From positions 1 through 64,000 of the forward strand of contig DASTRL010000302.1 of assembly GCA_035761265.1 (NCBI GenBank): a stretch of DNA of 64,000 nt, given 5' to 3'. This document shows positions 62,522 through 64,000 of this stretch, piece by piece (the first letter of the stretch is position 1; each line of letters starts with the position of its first letter). The notes under the pieces are model-generated. The model was not told the origin of the DNA and made no database searches. It worked only from the letters and a program-made list of their open reading frames with translations. Origin of the DNA: CADEED01 sp035761265 (lineage in GTDB: Bacteria; Pseudomonadota; Gammaproteobacteria; Steroidobacterales; Steroidobacteraceae). Made by a program: the position numbers and the translations under genes.

Positions 62522-63292
62522 TTACTTCGTTGTTAGGAACGCGGCGGTCAGCAGGTAGTTCAGCAGCAGCACGAGAACCGAGGAAATCACCACGGTGCGC
62601 GTCGTGGCGAGCCCCACGCCCTCGGGCGTCGGATCGGCGTGATAGCCCTCGTACACCGCCACGAGGCTGACGGCGACGCCGAATACCAGGCTCTTGACCA
62701 CGCCTTCCCAGACATCGTGCAGGTCGACGGCGTTCTGTGTCTGCGACCAGTACGCACCGGCGTCGACACCCATCTGCTGCACGCCGATGAGCTGTGCGCC
62801 GTACAGCGCGATCAACGTGAAAGTGGCGGCGAGCAACGGCATGGCGATGAAGCCGCCGAGGAAGCGCGGCACCACGACGTAGCGCACCGGGTCCACGGCC
62901 ATCATCTGCATGGCCGTGAGCTGCTCGGTGGACTTCATGAGGCCGATTTCCGAGGTGAGCGAGGTGCCGGCACGCCCGGCGAACAGCAGCGCGGTCAGCA
63001 CCGGGCCCAGCACCTTGAGATTGCCGAGGGCCGCGAGCACGCCGACGTAGTCTTCCGAGCCGAAGCGCTGGAACACGTCGAAGCCTAACAACCCGAGCAC
63101 CATGCCGACGAACATGCCCGAGAGCATGATGATGACCAGGGAACGCGCTCCGGCGTTGTAGATCTGCCGCACGATGAGCCCGGGACGCGCGAGCGAGGGC
63201 CAGATGCGCGCCAGCACCTGCAGCAGGAACAACGTCATCGAACCGACGCGTCTGACGGCCATGACGGGCAGCGAGTCGCCGGCGCGGGTCAT
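62522..63292 (-). CDS. mlaE: ABC transporter permease MlaE
   Basis: 256 aa permease. Conserved GARSLVIIMLSGMFVGMVLGLLGFDVFQRFG, LGPVLTALLFAGRAGTSLTSEIGLMKSTEQLTAMQMMAVDPVRYVVVPRFLGG and the C-terminal VYEGYHADPTPEGVGLATTRTVVISSVLVLLLNYLLT. Overlaps mlaF by 4 nt. Contains one TTG TTA GGC (Leu-Leu-Gly) triplet with the rare TTA codon. Confidence 0.97.
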   Translation of the reverse strand: MTRAGDSLPVMAVRRVGSMTLFLLQVLARIWPSLARPGLIVRQIYNAGARSLVIIMLSGMFVGMVLGLLGFDVFQRFGSEDYVGVLAALGNLKVLGPVLTALLFAGRAGTSLTSEIGLMKSTEQLTAMQMMAVDPVRYVVVPRFLGGFIAMPLLAATFTLIALYGAQLIGVQQMGVDAGAYWSQTQNAVDLHDVWEGVVKSLVFGVAVSLVAVYEGYHADPTPEGVGLATTRTVVISSVLVLLLNYLLTAAFLTTK

Positions 63293-64000
63293 GATCTCCC
63301 CGCCTCGTCCAGCAATTCGGCACCGTAGTCGCGTGCGGGATAGTGAAACGGCACGGGACCGTCCGCCTGTCCGCCCATGAACTGCCGCACCTCCGGGACC
63401 TCGCTGCGGTTCAGCTCTTCGGGAGTCCCCGAGGCGACGACCTTGCCGCCCGAAAGCAGGAAGCTGTCGTGCGCGATCGAGCCGAGCTCGTGAACGTCGT
63501 GGGACACCACGATGCTGGTGATGCCCAGCGCCTCGTTCATCTGCTTGATCAGGCGGCAGATCACGCCCATCGAGATCGGGTCGAGGCCGACGAAAGGCTC
63601 ATCGTAGATCAGGATCTCGGGGTCCATGACGATGGCGCGGGCCAGGGCCACGCGCCGCGCCATGCCGCCCGACAACTCCGACGGCATCAGTCGCGCGGCG
63701 CCGCGCAGCCCGACGGCGTGCAGCTTGGTCAGCACCAGCTGGCGGATAAGGGACTCCGGCAGATCGGTGTGCGCGCGCAGCGGAAACGCCACGTTCTCGT
63801 AGACGTCGAGGTCGGTGAGCAGCGCGCCATTCTGGAAGAGCATGCCCATGCGCTGTCGCAGGGCGAAGAGTTCGGCCGTGGACATGCTCGCCACTTCGCG
63901 CCCGAACACGCGCACGCTGCCGCGCTCGGCGTACGACTGCCCCGTGATGAGTCTCAGCAGCGTGGTCTTGCCCGTGCCCGACGGGCCCATGAATGCCGTG
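63289..64000 (-). CDS. mlaF: ABC transporter ATPase MlaF, 5' end outside window
   Basis: The visible 237 codons include Walker A MGPSGTGKTTLLRLITG close to the window edge, the Q-loop region MLFQNGALLTDLDVYENVAFPLR, signature LSGGMARRVALARAIVMDPEILIYDEPFVGLDP (Walker B) and the H-loop SHDVHELGSIAHD. The frame runs into the window end, so about 40 N-terminal residues are missing. Energises the MlaFEDB phospholipid transporter. Confidence 0.96.
   Translation of the reverse strand, partial: TAFMGPSGTGKTTLLRLITGQSYAERGSVRVFGREVASMSTAELFALRQRMGMLFQNGALLTDLDVYENVAFPLRAHTDLPESLIRQLVLTKLHAVGLRGAARLMPSELSGGMARRVALARAIVMDPEILIYDEPFVGLDPISMGVICRLIKQMNEALGITSIVVSHDVHELGSIAHDSFLLSGGKVVASGTPEELNRSEVPEVRQFMGGQADGPVPFHYPARDYGAELLDEAGRS

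Overview
The window is a compact, GC-rich (about two thirds G+C by eye) chromosomal segment of a Gammaproteobacterium. The gene order points to the Xanthomonadales / Nevskiales / Steroidobacter side of the class. Evidence includes the block smpB / ratA / rnfH / bamE / fur / recN, the block hrcA-grpE-dnaK-dnaJ, dapB-carA-carB-greA, yhbY / rlmE-ftsH-folP-glmM-tpiA-secG-tRNA-Leu followed by nuoABC, orn / rsgA, a tmRNA with an ANDDNYALAA tag, and a 4.5S-type SRP RNA beside dnaX-ebfC-recR. No CRISPR array, insertion sequence, integrase or prophage gene was seen.

Layout. 1-5.0 kb: nuoC (cut by the window edge), nuoB, nuoA, tRNA-Leu(GAG), secG, tpiA, glmM and folP, all on the minus strand. 5.0-8.0 kb: ftsH and rlmE (minus), with yhbY divergent. 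8.0-11.8 kb: an accessory pair, a CHASE4-PAS-GGDEF-EAL protein and a secreted DUF1080 protein. 11.8-17.8 kb: greA, carB, carA and dapB. 17.9-24.8 kb: an accessory block inserted between dapB and dnaJ. It holds a Gfo/Idh oxidoreductase, glpK, a class A acid phosphatase, and a tightly overlapping operon mipA / DUF3019 / rstA-like / rstB-like, plus a possible small secreted protein. 24.9-30 kb: dnaJ, dnaK, grpE and hrcA, with sigma-32-like promoters before grpE and dnaK. 30-35.3 kb: nadK, recN, fur, bamE, rnfH, ratA, smpB and ssrA. 35.3-40.8 kb: an EF-hand protein, an AguB-type amidase, a FAD-linked 2-hydroxyacid dehydrogenase, a FrnE-like DsbA protein, a GnnA-like Gfo/Idh protein and three small proteins. 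40.9-48 kb: the tail-specific protease prc, an unknown coiled-coil protein, a DUF1249 protein, an XRE regulator with a membrane partner, a PLP-dependent dehydratase, orn and rsgA. 48-52.2 kb: recR, ebfC, dnaX, ffs, tRNA-Ser(GGA), a short BamC-like lipoprotein and dapA. 52.3-60.9 kb: a GcvR-like ACT protein, bcp, a PIN-PhoH ATPase, bepA, mlaA, a UxaA-type two-subunit dehydratase, an FAH-family hydrolase and an LldD-type oxidase. 61-64 kb: mlaB, mlaC, mlaD, mlaE and mlaF (cut by the edge).

How the genes fit together. Several sets serve the outer membrane: bamE, a minimal bamC, bepA, mlaA with mlaFEDCB, and the mipA/DUF3019/two-component operon. Others serve protein quality control (ftsH, dnaKJ-grpE, smpB-ssrA, prc) and c-di-GMP turnover (GGDEF-EAL protein; orn clears the pGpG product). 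The UxaA/FAH/LldD cassette looks like a route from a deoxy-sugar acid to pyruvate and L-lactate, then pyruvate.

Most notable signals: many first genes have a -10-like hexamer only 5-9 nt upstream of the start codon and no Shine-Dalgarno sequence, suggesting leaderless mRNAs. Intrinsic terminators sit directly in front of the next same-strand gene at nuoA, tpiA and folP, and at tpiA the -10 box lies inside the terminator loop. A structured carA leader is present. There is a 280-bp antisense overlap between an acid phosphatase and a histidine kinase. The BamC-like protein appears reduced to its N-terminal segment. All functions are inferred from reading the sequence; no database search was run.
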